NCBI RefSeq assembly: GCF_000296445.1
Contig: NZ_JH815198.1
Coordinates: 818,461 to 882,460, forward strand
Length of the DNA: 64,000 nucleotides
Direction of reading: 5' to 3'
Source: Slackia piriformis YIT 12062
Lineage (GTDB): Bacteria; Actinomycetota; Coriobacteriia; Coriobacteriales; Eggerthellaceae
This document shows, piece after piece, positions 1 to 8,188 of the stretch (its first letter is position 1; every line of letters begins with the position of its first letter). The notes beneath the pieces were generated by a model, which did no database searches, had not been told where the DNA came from, and worked only from the letters and a program-made list of their open reading frames with translations. A program made the position numbers and the translations under genes.

Positions 1-350
1 ACTCGAACTTGGCCCTCTTCGCCGAAAGCCCTACAGCTGCCTGCTGGCGAAGAAGGCGCTCGCTTTTAAAAGTATCTCGTTCTCCCTCCTCAGCCTCTCG
101 TTCTCGCGCTTCAGCCTGCGCAGGTCCTCGGCCATCTGGAACGGGTTTCCGTCGGGCGCCGCGTCGGCGGCGGCCTTCTTCACCCAATCCGACAGGCTGC
201 CGGGGTCGCATCCGAGCCCGCGCGCCACCTCGGCGTACGTGGTCCCCGATTTCCTGTACAGCTCGACGGCCTTCTGCTTGAACTCGGCCGTGTACTTGGG
301 AGATGGCGTTCCCATCGTGCCCCCTTTCCCCGCTTCCGGCCATCATGCCG
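1..350 (-). mobile_element. End of an IS3-family insertion sequence (partial, cut by the window edge)
   Basis: This stretch holds the first transposase frame of an IS3-type element. The second frame (orfB, the integrase part) would continue past position 1 and is not visible. The outer end is placed near 350 by inference only: a TGATGG start on the minus strand lies about 38 bases before the orfA start codon, and a fragment of an unrelated transposase begins just beyond. The other terminal repeat is outside the window, so the inverted repeats cannot be matched here. Confidence 0.6.
31..315 (-). CDS. IS3-family transposase OrfA (helix-turn-helix subunit)
   Basis: This 94-residue protein matches the OrfA layout of IS3-type elements. 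An N-terminal helix-turn-helix (about residues 8-50) contains FKQKAVELYRKSG and YAEVARGLGCDPGSLSDWVK. It is followed by a leucine-zipper-like helix (about residues 62-88) that includes LKRENERLRRENEILLKA. OrfA binds the element ends and is normally joined to OrfB by -1 frameshifting near its 3' end. OrfB would lie below position 31 and is cut off by the window. A strong AAAGGGGG ribosome site precedes the ATG. The family call is firm; activity of the copy cannot be judged. Confidence 0.9.
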   Translation of the reverse strand: MGTPSPKYTAEFKQKAVELYRKSGTTYAEVARGLGCDPGSLSDWVKKAAADAAPDGNPFQMAEDLRRLKRENERLRRENEILLKASAFFASRQL

Positions 351-911
351 AAACGGAAATCCACTCGTCAACGGATCTGGGGCAGATTCAGATTCACCCT
401 GCGCCGGGCCGAATGGTGGGCCGAGCGCCTCCTGCGGTGGTGCGACTTCCGGTCGGGCTTCCTGGCGCGGAGGAGCCTCGTCGACGGCCGGCTCGTCTAC
501 GCGCACGAGCGCCTGCGCAAAGCGCGTCGGGGGATCGTCTCCCTGGTCAACGCGGGCACGCTGTTCACGTACCTCGACCCCGCGCTGTCGGCGGAGGGGC
601 CGCTCCCGGCGACGAACAACGCCATAGAAGGCGGGGTGAACGCGCAGCTGCGGTCCGTCCTGAGGAACCGCCGCGGCCTGTCCACGCCCAAGCGCGTCAA
701 GGCCGTCTTCTGGTGGTGCTGCATGCGCGTGGAATGCCCGAAGGACATGCCCCGGACCCTCCGCGAGATGCCGACCGATTCGGACATAGGGCTCCTGCGG
801 GCGGAATACGGAATCGACGCCGAAGACGTCGGGGCCCCGAAGAAATGGGGAGAGGGCATCGTCTGGGAGGAATTGCACCATAAGACGAGGTATCCCTATT
901 CGACGGAGTGA
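351..911 (+). pseudogene. Truncated IS256/IS1249-type transposase, C-terminal remnant
   Basis: The frame reads as the C-terminal part of an IS1249-like mutator transposase. Diagnostic pieces are LPATNNAIEGGVNAQLR (around 606-655), RGLSTPKRVKAVFWWCCMR (around 673-730) and the C-terminal region after it. Complete family members are about twice as long, so the N-terminal half with the first catalytic Asp residues is missing. The open frame runs a little upstream of the recognisable part, into the neighbouring IS3 end, so the visible start is a junction artefact. The likeliest history is that the IS3 element inserted into or beside this transposase and the rest was lost. A GACACACTTTTTGTGTC palindrome just after the stop may belong to its terminal repeat. 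Confidence 0.7.
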
Positions 912-949
912 ACGAAGTTCCCAGACACACTTTTTGTGTCCTATAACCC

Positions 950-980
950 ACAAAAGAAAAGGCCCTGCGGGGCCTTTCTC
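950..980 (-). terminator. Intrinsic terminator of the 994-1785 membrane protein gene
   Basis: An 8-bp stem (958-965 with 970-977, core GGCCC/GGGCC, loop TGCG) is followed on the minus strand by TTTTCTTTT. It sits just past the stop codon of the minus-strand gene, which is the right orientation and distance. Confidence 0.85.
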
Positions 981-993
981 CTTTCTTGGTAAG

Positions 994-1785
994 CTACTTC
1001 TGCATCCGAATGCCGACGTATTGGGCGGTTTCAGGCAGACCTGAAATATTGTATACGTCTGCAAGGGGGCAAGCGGATATGCGCCAGGCATACGTTCCGG
1101 AATCTGTTTGGATGGTTCCTTCTTTGTAGGTGTTTCCCACTTCGTCTATTCCTTCGTCCGATATGGCGACGGCGTTGTTGTCAGCCCACCCTTCGCTTTC
1201 GAGCGCTGATTGAATCGCCTGCCCTGCATCGGCAGATTGAAGATCCGCGTAGCGAATCCTCATGGAGACGCCTTCCTTGCGCTCGGTCGAGAAGCGCCAC
1301 GAACCTACGAGATACTTTGACGCCTGCACGGCATCCATCTTGCCTATGCCGCCGGCAAAGGCAACCATGGCATCGTCGACGGTAACATCCGACGGCAGCT
1401 TCATCATGTCGAAGCCCTCTTCGCCTTCGCCGAGCAGATTGACCGTTGTATATCCTGCGTCCTGCAAAGCCGTTGCAATCGATCCGTCGTCGAGGTCGAT
1501 GTAGTCCTGCAGGACCGGAAGATCGTAAGAGACGTTTCGGTGGATGTTCTCTTCGATGGTTGCCGCCGAGCGTTCTTCGCCATGCAGGATTTGGTCGATG
1601 GCCTTTGACCCCGCAAATCCGCCGATAACCGCCGCTATGACGGCACCTGCGACGCAAGCGGCCATGACAAGGCGAGGAGGGTCGAAGGGGCGCTTGAGAA
1701 CCGACCCGTCGAGGTAGCGGATTGCACCATGGGTAGCTGTTTTTGGGGCATGAGGGTGATCATGCGAAGGTTTCGTATGGTTCAT
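994..1785 (-). CDS. Single-pass membrane protein with extracytoplasmic domain, unknown function
   Basis: The 263-residue product has a polar, His/Pro-rich N-terminus and one strong transmembrane segment (about residues 38-60, LVMAACVAGAVIAAVIGGFAG). The remaining 200-residue domain carries many acidic residues and is predicted outside the membrane. No cysteine lipobox is present, so it is a type II anchored protein rather than a lipoprotein. I do not recognise the soluble domain. It is transcribed away from the TerC gene, with a 260-bp shared upstream region, and ends at its own terminator, so it is monocistronic. Confidence 0.75.
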   Translation of the reverse strand: MNHTKPSHDHPHAPKTATHGAIRYLDGSVLKRPFDPPRLVMAACVAGAVIAAVIGGFAGSKAIDQILHGEERSAATIEENIHRNVSYDLPVLQDYIDLDDGSIATALQDAGYTTVNLLGEGEEGFDMMKLPSDVTVDDAMVAFAGGIGKMDAVQASKYLVGSWRFSTERKEGVSMRIRYADLQSADAGQAIQSALESEGWADNNAVAISDEGIDEVGNTYKEGTIQTDSGTYAWRISACPLADVYNISGLPETAQYVGIRMQK

Positions 1786-1865
1786 CAGATTCCGTTCTCA
1801 AAAGAAACAATCTGCGTCATTATAGCACTGCGCATTTTTCGACTTCGTCTGGACGATGCGCATGC

Positions 1866-1954
1866 TATGAGGGAGTAGTTGGCATCATGTTTAGATGCGG
1901 CACGTCAACAGACCCGGTTTTTCACCTGGCGTGCCTTAAATAGCGAGACTCTGG
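1866..1954 (+). promoter_or_regulatory. Candidate yybP-ykoY (manganese) riboswitch upstream of TerC
   Basis: The leader of the TerC gene contains the two conserved ends of the yybP-ykoY motif. The 5' GGGAGTAG is at 1871-1878 and the 3' GCGAGACTC ends near 1951, with GAG/CTC closing pairs outside. Between them are a GCATC/GATGC hairpin and a GGCACG/CGTGCC stem enclosing a loop with ACCCGG. This class senses Mn2+ and commonly precedes TerC-family exporters. The match is by eye and the spacing of the inner stems was not modelled. Confidence 0.6.
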
Positions 1955-2046
1955 CTATAACGTGCGAACCGTCGTTCGCTTGTATTGGTTATGCCGGGGT
2001 CGTGATTCTGTGCGTCTGTGCTCCGGTTTCGTATGAAAGGAGCACT

Positions 2047-3126
2047 GTGGATCTTTCCATCTTCGCCACGCCAGAAGCGTGGATCAGCCTTGTCACGCTG
2101 ATTTTCCTCGAAATCGTCTTGGGTATCGATAACCTCGTCTTTATCTCCATCACCACGAACCGTCTGCCGGAGGAGAAGCAACACATCGGCCGCAAGCTCG
2201 GTCTTGCCGGCGCGCTCGTTATGCGCATAATCTTTTTGTGCTTCGCATCGTATCTCGTGCATATGACCACGCCAATTTTCACGCTTGATTTTGGCGCGTA
2301 CCACCACGGTCTTTCCGTTCGAGACCTCGTGCTGCTCATCGGTGGTGCCTATCTTATATATAAGGGCATCTCGGAAATCATCGACATGCTTCGTCTGACC
2401 GAGGTGAAGGCGGAGCATTCCAGCGAGCATAAAACGCTTCATATGATTACCCTCCCTCAGGCCGTTGCCACCATCATGGTCATGGACCTGGTCTTTTCTA
2501 TCGACTCCGTTATCACGGCTGTCGGCATGGCCGACCATCTCATCATTATGATCATCGCCGTCATGGTCGCCGTTGTCATGATGATGGTCTTCATCGACCC
2601 CATCTCCAACTTCATCAACGGCCATCCCGAGATGAAGATGCTCGCACTCACGTTCATCGTCGCCATCGGAACCCTGCTTGTTCTGGACAGCATCGGCTTC
2701 CACACTGGCATCGAGATGCTGCATATGCCGCTTGAGAAGCTCATCGTGTATTTCGCCATGGTGTTCTGCATCGTGCTCGAGCTGATTCAGATGCGCTACA
2801 ACAAGAATTTCATGGATTGGAAGAAGAGCCGCTGGCGCGAGCAAACCGCCGAGGAGATCGAGACGGTGCGTCAGAAAATGCTCGAAACCATGGAGGCAGA
2901 GCGCAAGGAAAACGCCGGGAAAGACAAGGAGAAAGACCTCCTTTCCACACCCATCTTCATTGGCGGTAATGTGTATATCATGAGCCCCGTCGACGGAGAG
3001 AGCGCGCAGTCGTTCCGTAACCTGATCCTCGAGAGCGCGGAGGCTCAGCGCTCCCTCAACGCTCCGATTGAAATTCCGTACGAAACAATCGAGGAGAACG
3101 AAGCATCTGGCGACGCTTCGAAATAG
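2047..3126 (+). CDS. TerC-family integral membrane protein, probable metal (Mn2+) exporter
   Basis: The 359-residue product is a TerC-family membrane protein with about seven to eight transmembrane helices. Family signatures are FLEIVLGIDNLVFI near the N-terminus and MVMDLVFSIDSVITAVG in the middle, both placing acidic residues inside the membrane. The C-terminal ~100 residues are charged and cytoplasmic. The GTG start at 2047 is chosen because AAAGGAG lies just upstream; longer readings would translate through the leader RNA. Several TerC proteins are manganese exporters, and the probable manganese riboswitch ahead of this gene supports that role. A tellurite-resistance role is the historical name only and is not indicated here. 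Confidence 0.88.
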   Translation: MDLSIFATPEAWISLVTLIFLEIVLGIDNLVFISITTNRLPEEKQHIGRKLGLAGALVMRIIFLCFASYLVHMTTPIFTLDFGAYHHGLSVRDLVLLIGGAYLIYKGISEIIDMLRLTEVKAEHSSEHKTLHMITLPQAVATIMVMDLVFSIDSVITAVGMADHLIIMIIAVMVAVVMMMVFIDPISNFINGHPEMKMLALTFIVAIGTLLVLDSIGFHTGIEMLHMPLEKLIVYFAMVFCIVLELIQMRYNKNFMDWKKSRWREQTAEEIETVRQKMLETMEAERKENAGKDKEKDLLSTPIFIGGNVYIMSPVDGESAQSFRNLILESAEAQRSLNAPIEIPYETIEENEASGDASK

Positions 3127-3155
3127 AAAAGCTCGTCTGGAACTATTCGATATGG

Positions 3156-3190
3156 CTTCGGGCGGGACGCTACGTCGTTCCCGCCCGAAG
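3156..3190. terminator. Strong hairpin after TerC
   Basis: A 12-bp perfect stem (3156-3167 with 3179-3190, CTTCGGGCGGGA) lies 30 bases after the TerC stop codon. It has no clear T-run and probably acts together with the next hairpin. Confidence 0.6.
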
Positions 3191-3203
3191 CGAGACGGGC
3201 TTA

Positions 3204-3246
3204 TGCATAAGGAAGGGGACGACATCGTCGTCCCCTTCCTTATGCA
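3204..3246. terminator. 20-bp perfect inverted repeat between convergent genes
   Basis: Arms 3204-3223 and 3227-3246 are perfectly complementary over 20 bp, with a 3-base ATC loop. The repeat lies between the converging TerC and lipid-kinase genes and ends 7 bases from the latter's stop codon. It is best read as a bidirectional terminator. Confidence 0.7.
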
Positions 3247-3252
3247 TATGGC

Positions 3253-4158
3253 TTAGTGAAAGAGCTGGTATCCCTCGTCGGACACGATCAGCCGAACTGC
3301 CTTGGGAAGAATACGCGCCAAGGCGGGAGTTTTCGTTCTTGTGGGCTCGCCGTCGTATTGGATTTCGAACGCAGGGTCTGCTTCGATGCTTATCTCAGTT
3401 CCGGAGTAGACCTCGAGGGCATCGCCGCGGTCGGGGAATCTCCCGTCTCTGTCAAGAAGAGCGGCAAAGACGGAGGGGAGGAGTTCGACGGCGTTTTTCG
3501 CCTTCAGGACCACCACATCAAGAGCACCGTCGCGTGGCTGATTGATGTGGGTCACAGAAATGCCGAGCTGAATCTGGGAGAAATTAACCAGCAGCACACC
3601 CAGGCCTTCCGTTTCGATGGTCTTGCCATCGATGGTGAGCACGATGGAGGAATGCTGCGGGACTATATTGGCTCCTGCTGCGAGAAAATACGCAACGGGA
3701 CCGAAGAGCTTTTTATTGGGCGCGGCGCTTTCCATGATCGCGGCATCGTAGCCTGCGCCCGCCATGATCATGAAACCGCGCTTCTTCGAGCCGAACTCGA
3801 TTTCGCCCATGTCGAATTCGAGCACTTTCCCGGAACGAGCCAGATTCGCCAACGCATGGGGCTCGTTCGGCCCAAGCAGATTCAGCGAAAGCAGATTCGC
3901 CGTCCCTGCGGGGTAGGGAAGAATAGGAACCCCCGTGTTGCGAAGGCGGTAAGCGACCGAGGCGATAGTGCCGTCTCCGCCTGAAGCGACCACCACATCA
4001 AAAGAGTCCGCATCGTCTAGAAGGCTGTCGATGGAAGTGCCTCCGTCCGAAGAGCGCAGACACACCTCATCGCCGTCTTCCACGAACGAGCGCATGAAGT
4101 CATAGATCGATCCTTCGCGATAGCCTGATGCAAGATTATTGATGATAAGTACTTTCAC
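3253..4158 (-). CDS. Diacylglycerol kinase-family lipid kinase
   Basis: This 301-residue protein belongs to the DAGK catalytic / YegS-BmrU family, which phosphorylates lipid alcohols with ATP at the membrane surface. Visible signatures are the N-terminal VKVLIINN strand, the nucleotide-binding VVASGGDGTI loop (about residue 63) and PAGTANLLSLNL after it. The C-terminal beta domain contains DGEPTRTKTP. The GTG start at 4158 is preferred over longer readings because GGAGGGAGG lies just upstream and because it begins exactly where the family begins. The lipid substrate cannot be told from sequence; diacylglycerol, undecaprenol or related lipids are possible. Confidence 0.85.
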   Translation of the reverse strand: MKVLIINNLASGYREGSIYDFMRSFVEDGDEVCLRSSDGGTSIDSLLDDADSFDVVVASGGDGTIASVAYRLRNTGVPILPYPAGTANLLSLNLLGPNEPHALANLARSGKVLEFDMGEIEFGSKKRGFMIMAGAGYDAAIMESAAPNKKLFGPVAYFLAAGANIVPQHSSIVLTIDGKTIETEGLGVLLVNFSQIQLGISVTHINQPRDGALDVVVLKAKNAVELLPSVFAALLDRDGRFPDRGDALEVYSGTEISIEADPAFEIQYDGEPTRTKTPALARILPKAVRLIVSDEGYQLFH

Positions 4159-4209
4159 GGCAGATGGCCTCCCTCCAACGCTAAAATAGTACAACAGTTC
4201 TGCAATCAC

Positions 4210-5382
4210 GTGAGCAATATCAAAGGAAAAGCGTTGTACATTACCGACCAGAAGCAGCTCAAGGAATTTGTCGCACATGCGAAGCAATCGTCCGTTCTTG
4301 CCGTTGACACCGAATTCCTGCGCGAGAAAACCTATTGGCCAAAGCTTTGTCTTATCCAGCTGGCGACCGAGGAAGTAAGTGTCGCCGTGGACCCCTTTGA
4401 AATCAAAGACCTTACCCCGCTTATCGATTTATTTGTCGACGAGAGCATTACGAAGCTCTTCCATGCCGCCGTGCAGGATATGGAGCTTATCGTCCACGCG
4501 CTCGGCGTGGTTCCCAAGCCCGTTTTCGACACCCAGGTTGCGGCATCGCTGCTTGGCGACACTCTTCAGATAGGCTATGGCGCGCTTGTGATGAGCGAAT
4601 GCGGCGTGCGTCTCAAAAAAGCCGACTCATTCACCGATTGGAGTAGGCGCCCCTTGACGGATTCTCAAATAGAGTATGCGCTCGACGATGTTATCTACCT
4701 TCCGATGCTTTATCGTTCCATGAAAAAGAAGCTCGAGGAACTCGGTCGGCTTTCCTGGCTCGACCGCGACTTCGACGATCTGTCGGACATCCGCCGCTAC
4801 ACCGTTGACCCCCGCACGCGCTTCAAACGTTTGAAGCGCGTCAACCAGCTCTCCAGCAAGCAGCTTTCCGCTGCGCGAGAGATCGCGGCGTGGCGAGAAG
4901 AACTCGCGATGAAACGCAATATCCCGCGCAAGTGGATTCTGTCAGACGAGCAGGTGATCGAAATCTGCAAGAGGGAGCCTCGCTCCCTGGACAGCATGTT
5001 CATGGTCAGAGGGGTTTCCAACTCTTTGAAAACAGCAGAGGCACGCCAGGCTCTTTCCGCCTGCGTCCGAGGCCTTGACGCGCCAGAGGACTCCTGGCCC
5101 CATCTTGAGCGCCCCCCGAAAAGCGAGCCGAACGTAGATTCGCAGGTCGACCTGCTCTATTCGCTGGTTAAATTGCGGGCGAAAGAGGCCGGCGTTGCGT
5201 TCGGCGTCGTTGTCTCCCATGCTGACCTGGCGAAAATTGCCCGTGGTCATTTCGACCAATCCGACGTCATGAAAGGATGGCGTCGCCATCTTGTCGGCAA
5301 CGAGCTCAAGGACCTCATGGAGGGAAAGATTGTCCTGGGGATCGAAGACGGCGTGATAAAAGTCACGAATCGTATACGGTAA
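4210..5382 (+). CDS. rnd: Ribonuclease D (3'-5' exoribonuclease with HRDC domain)
   Basis: RNase D trims the 3' ends of tRNA and other stable RNA precursors. The DEDD nuclease motifs are all present: AVDTEF, FHAAVQDMEL and the YALDDVIYLPMLY block. An HRDC domain follows from about residue 215 (LSAAREIAAWREELAMKRN). At 390 residues it is near the family size. The start is uncertain. The GTG at 4210 has no ribosome site, while the in-frame TTG at 4234 is preceded by AAAGGA and begins exactly at the family's usual first strand (YITDQKQLKEF), so the true protein may be 382 residues. It stands alone, divergent from the lipid kinase. Confidence 0.88.
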   Translation: MSNIKGKALYITDQKQLKEFVAHAKQSSVLAVDTEFLREKTYWPKLCLIQLATEEVSVAVDPFEIKDLTPLIDLFVDESITKLFHAAVQDMELIVHALGVVPKPVFDTQVAASLLGDTLQIGYGALVMSECGVRLKKADSFTDWSRRPLTDSQIEYALDDVIYLPMLYRSMKKKLEELGRLSWLDRDFDDLSDIRRYTVDPRTRFKRLKRVNQLSSKQLSAAREIAAWREELAMKRNIPRKWILSDEQVIEICKREPRSLDSMFMVRGVSNSLKTAEARQALSACVRGLDAPEDSWPHLERPPKSEPNVDSQVDLLYSLVKLRAKEAGVAFGVVVSHADLAKIARGHFDQSDVMKGWRRHLVGNELKDLMEGKIVLGIEDGVIKVTNRIR

Positions 5383-5475
5383 CCTTTGCGGCGCGTCTCT
5401 TTCGATAGAATACGCGTCGAACAAACTGTCTGATGATTCGGCTCATTGCAGCCGATCGCCCGAAAAGGAGTTTCG

Positions 5476-6168
5476 ATGATTATCGCAGGCGATATGGGTC
5501 TGTATTTCGGCGTCATGATTCTTACCCTGATCATTGGCGGTGGCGCCCAGCTCTACGTTACAAGCCAGCTCAGAAAGTACAGCCACGTTCCCAGCTCGTA
5601 CGGAGTGACGGGGGCGGAAATGGCTCGCCGCATGTCGGTCGACAAGGGAATATCACATGTCGGCATTTTGCGCGGCGGTCCCAACCAGGACTTCTTCGAC
5701 CCCCGCAGCAATTCTGTCACGCTCGGCACGGAGGCATACGGCCAATACAGCATCACCGCCATCGCAACCGCTGTTCATGAGATGGGCCACGCTTCGCAGT
5801 ACGCGGAGGGCTACGCGTTCATGAAGTTTCGCAGCGCATTGGTCCCCGTCGTCAATTTCTGCTCCAATGCATGGATGATCATCTTCATGCTCGGTCTTCT
5901 CATGGGCGCCGCCGGCGGAACGACCCTTATGAAAGTCGGCATCATCATGTTTGCCGCAGTGCTGCTCTTCCAGCTCGTTACGCTGCCCGTTGAATTCGAC
6001 GCCTCCCGCAGGGGGCTTGCCTACCTGCAGGCCACGGGAATGAATCAGGCCGAACTGTCCGGCGCGTACTCGGTGCTGCGCGCTTGCGCGCTCACCTATG
6101 TCGCAGCGGCTTTGACCGCCCTGCTTCAGCTGTTGTACATGGTTCTTTCCACTCGATCGGAAGACTAG
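5476..6168 (+). CDS. YugP-type membrane zinc metallopeptidase
   Basis: The 230-residue protein is of the Zn_peptidase_2 (YugP) family. The HEMGH zinc motif is at residues 101-105, and a downstream acidic ligand lies in LPVEFDASRRGLAYL. One N-terminal membrane helix and about three later helices surround the active site. The start at 5476 follows AAAAGGAG. Substrates of this family are poorly known; a housekeeping membrane protein turnover role is usual speculation. The gene ends one base before xseA, so the two are probably co-transcribed. Confidence 0.85.
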   Translation: MIIAGDMGLYFGVMILTLIIGGGAQLYVTSQLRKYSHVPSSYGVTGAEMARRMSVDKGISHVGILRGGPNQDFFDPRSNSVTLGTEAYGQYSITAIATAVHEMGHASQYAEGYAFMKFRSALVPVVNFCSNAWMIIFMLGLLMGAAGGTTLMKVGIIMFAAVLLFQLVTLPVEFDASRRGLAYLQATGMNQAELSGAYSVLRACALTYVAAALTALLQLLYMVLSTRSED

Positions 6169-6169
6169 C

Positions 6170-7474
6170 ATGCTGCTCTCCCAAGCTTCATCGCAAGGGG
6201 CCGCCACCTCGCGGCCCCTTTCCGTTTCGGAGGCCATGCAGGCTGCGAAACGTTCTCTGGAATCCATTACCGTCAAACTCATCGGCGAAGTTTCCGAAGT
6301 CAATGCGAAGGCGGGATACAAGGCCGTCTATTTCACGGTGAAAGACGCTGGCGCCTCGTTGCCGTGCATGATATGGCTCAATCGCTACCATCAATCCGGC
6401 GTGCAGCTCTGCGTGGGACAGCGCGTCGAGCTGACGGGGCGTTTCACGCTGTACGCGCCCAAAGGCCGAATGAATTTCGACGTGTTTTCCATCTCCCTTG
6501 CAGGTGAGGGGGATTTGCGCCGCCGCGTCGCGGAGCTTGCTCAAAGGCTCGAGCGCGAAGGGCTTATGGCGGCTTCTCGAAAACGTCCCGTCGGATCGTT
6601 GTACGAGCACATCGGTCTTGTGACCTCGCCGCGCGGTGCGGCCGTGCACGATGTGCTCAGGACCATTCGTCGTCGTTTTCCCGTCGCCAGAATATCGCTT
6701 GCGGGTGTTGCCGTCGAAGGCTCCCAGGCCCCGCAGGGCATCGTGTTCGGAATCGATGCGTGCGTGAGAGCGGGCTGCGAGGTCATTCTTGTCGTGCGCG
6801 GCGGCGGAAGTTTCGAAGACCTCATGCCTTTCAACGACGAGCGGCTCGCACGCGCCATCGCGGCATGTCCCGTTCCGATCGTCACCGGTATCGGACACGA
6901 GCCCGATACCTCCATAGCCGACATGGTCGCCGACGTCAGATCGTCCACCCCCACCGCAGCCGCAGAGCGCGTCTCGCCCGATTCCTCGACGCTTCTTCGA
7001 GAACTCGATGCGCGCGCTGCATCCATGAGCGCTTCGCAGCGTCTTGCAATCGAGCGCTATGAAGCACGGCTCGGACACATTGCCTCGCGCCCGCTCTTCA
7101 AAGATCCGCACCTGCTCTTTTCCACGGACCTTCTCACGCTCGACCTTCTCCATGACAGGCTTTCGCGCGCGCTGCCCGAATGCCTTGCAAAGGATTCCCT
7201 TCATCTGAATGATATGCAGCGCCGCCTTTGCGACCGTGCAAAAACCTCCTTCGAGAGATTCGAGCACGATTTGGCCCTTCGCGCAGGCCGCTTGCATGAC
7301 CTTTCACCTTTGGCCGTCTTGTCGCGCGGCTACGCGATAGCCAAAGACGAAGAGGGCAGCGTCGTTCGTTCGATTCACGCCGTCCATGGCGGAGACAGGA
7401 TCGACGTGGCGGTATCGGATGGCGTTATTTCATGTTCGGTCAATTGCAGTTCGCCCCATACGCAGGCAGAATAG
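6170..7474 (+). CDS. xseA: Exodeoxyribonuclease VII large subunit
   Basis: XseA is the catalytic subunit of exonuclease VII, which degrades single-stranded DNA from both ends in the cytoplasm. The 434-residue product shows the N-terminal OB fold (about residues 18-110), the catalytic core with GLVTSPRGAAVHD and VVRGGGSFEDLMPFNDE, TGIGHEPDTSIADMVAD, and a C-terminal coiled coil that binds XseB. It ends with the usual LSRGYAI segment. The small subunit follows 9 bases later, making a normal xseAB operon. Confidence 0.96.
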   Translation: MLLSQASSQGAATSRPLSVSEAMQAAKRSLESITVKLIGEVSEVNAKAGYKAVYFTVKDAGASLPCMIWLNRYHQSGVQLCVGQRVELTGRFTLYAPKGRMNFDVFSISLAGEGDLRRRVAELAQRLEREGLMAASRKRPVGSLYEHIGLVTSPRGAAVHDVLRTIRRRFPVARISLAGVAVEGSQAPQGIVFGIDACVRAGCEVILVVRGGGSFEDLMPFNDERLARAIAACPVPIVTGIGHEPDTSIADMVADVRSSTPTAAAERVSPDSSTLLRELDARAASMSASQRLAIERYEARLGHIASRPLFKDPHLLFSTDLLTLDLLHDRLSRALPECLAKDSLHLNDMQRRLCDRAKTSFERFEHDLALRAGRLHDLSPLAVLSRGYAIAKDEEGSVVRSIHAVHGGDRIDVAVSDGVISCSVNCSSPHTQAE

Positions 7475-7483
7475 GAGCTATCG

Positions 7484-7744
7484 ATGAATACAGATGCGGC
7501 CAACAACGCCGAAAACAAGGAAATGAGCTTTCGTGAGGCCATGGCCGAATTGGACAGAACCGTGGCGGTCCTCGAAAGCAACACCCTGGAGCTCGAAGAC
7601 AGTCTGAAGGCTTACGAGCGCGGAGTCGCAATTCTCTCCGACCTGAAGCAGCGCCTTTCTTCGGCGCAGCAAAAAGTTGATGTTCTCATGGGCCAGCTTG
7701 ACGCTCCCGCCGATGATGCAACCACTGACACGACTCTTTCGTAG
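7484..7744 (+). CDS. xseB: Exodeoxyribonuclease VII small subunit
   Basis: This 86-residue helical protein binds the long helix of XseA and stabilises exonuclease VII. The signature FREAMAELDRTVAVLESNTLELEDSL, read in two overlapping parts at residues 15-40, and the YERGVAIL motif are typical. It directly follows xseA and has the expected length. Confidence 0.94.
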   Translation: MNTDAANNAENKEMSFREAMAELDRTVAVLESNTLELEDSLKAYERGVAILSDLKQRLSSAQQKVDVLMGQLDAPADDATTDTTLS

Positions 7745-7822
7745 CCTGTCGCTCATTTGACAGTACACTGTCATACGGAATTCGAGAGGCGTGACACTAT
7801 CAGGAAAGGCGGTTCTTGCATT

Positions 7823-8167
7823 ATGGCTGACTGCATCTTTTGCAAAATTGCCGCAGGGGAGGTCCCTGCGACTGTCGTATACGAAGACGATATGGTAATC
7901 GCCTTTGACGACCTTTCTCCGATGATGCCCGTCCATACGCTCATCATCCCGAAAGAGCACCATGCCAATATCGGCGATGATGTTCCGGACGAGCTCATGG
8001 GGCATCTGTTCAACACGGTAAAAAAGGTGGCTCAGATCAAGGAAGTATCCGAAAGCGGCTATCGTGTCATCGTCAATACCGGAGATGATGCCCAGCAGTC
8101 TGTCCACCATCTCCATGTCCATGTGCTCGGCGGCGCACCCATGAACTCTGGTTCGCCAGCCCTGTAA
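7823..8167 (+). CDS. HIT-family nucleotide hydrolase (HinT-like)
   Basis: The 114-residue protein has the histidine-triad motif HHLHVHVLGG near the C-terminus and the N-terminal DCIFCKI zinc-type cysteines of HinT proteins. HinT enzymes hydrolyse adenosine phosphoramidates and related nucleotides. The start is set at 7823, where the family begins; the ribosome site is weak (GAAAGGCGG 15 bases upstream). It lies between xseB and ackA and may be co-transcribed with them. Confidence 0.92.
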   Translation: MADCIFCKIAAGEVPATVVYEDDMVIAFDDLSPMMPVHTLIIPKEHHANIGDDVPDELMGHLFNTVKKVAQIKEVSESGYRVIVNTGDDAQQSVHHLHVHVLGGAPMNSGSPAL

Positions 8168-8188
8168 ATTCGAATACAGGAGTAATAC

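Noticed and set aside
1936-3225. A 429-codon open frame antisense to the TerC gene
   Set aside because: His/Asp-rich shadow of a membrane protein; no ribosome site and no family.
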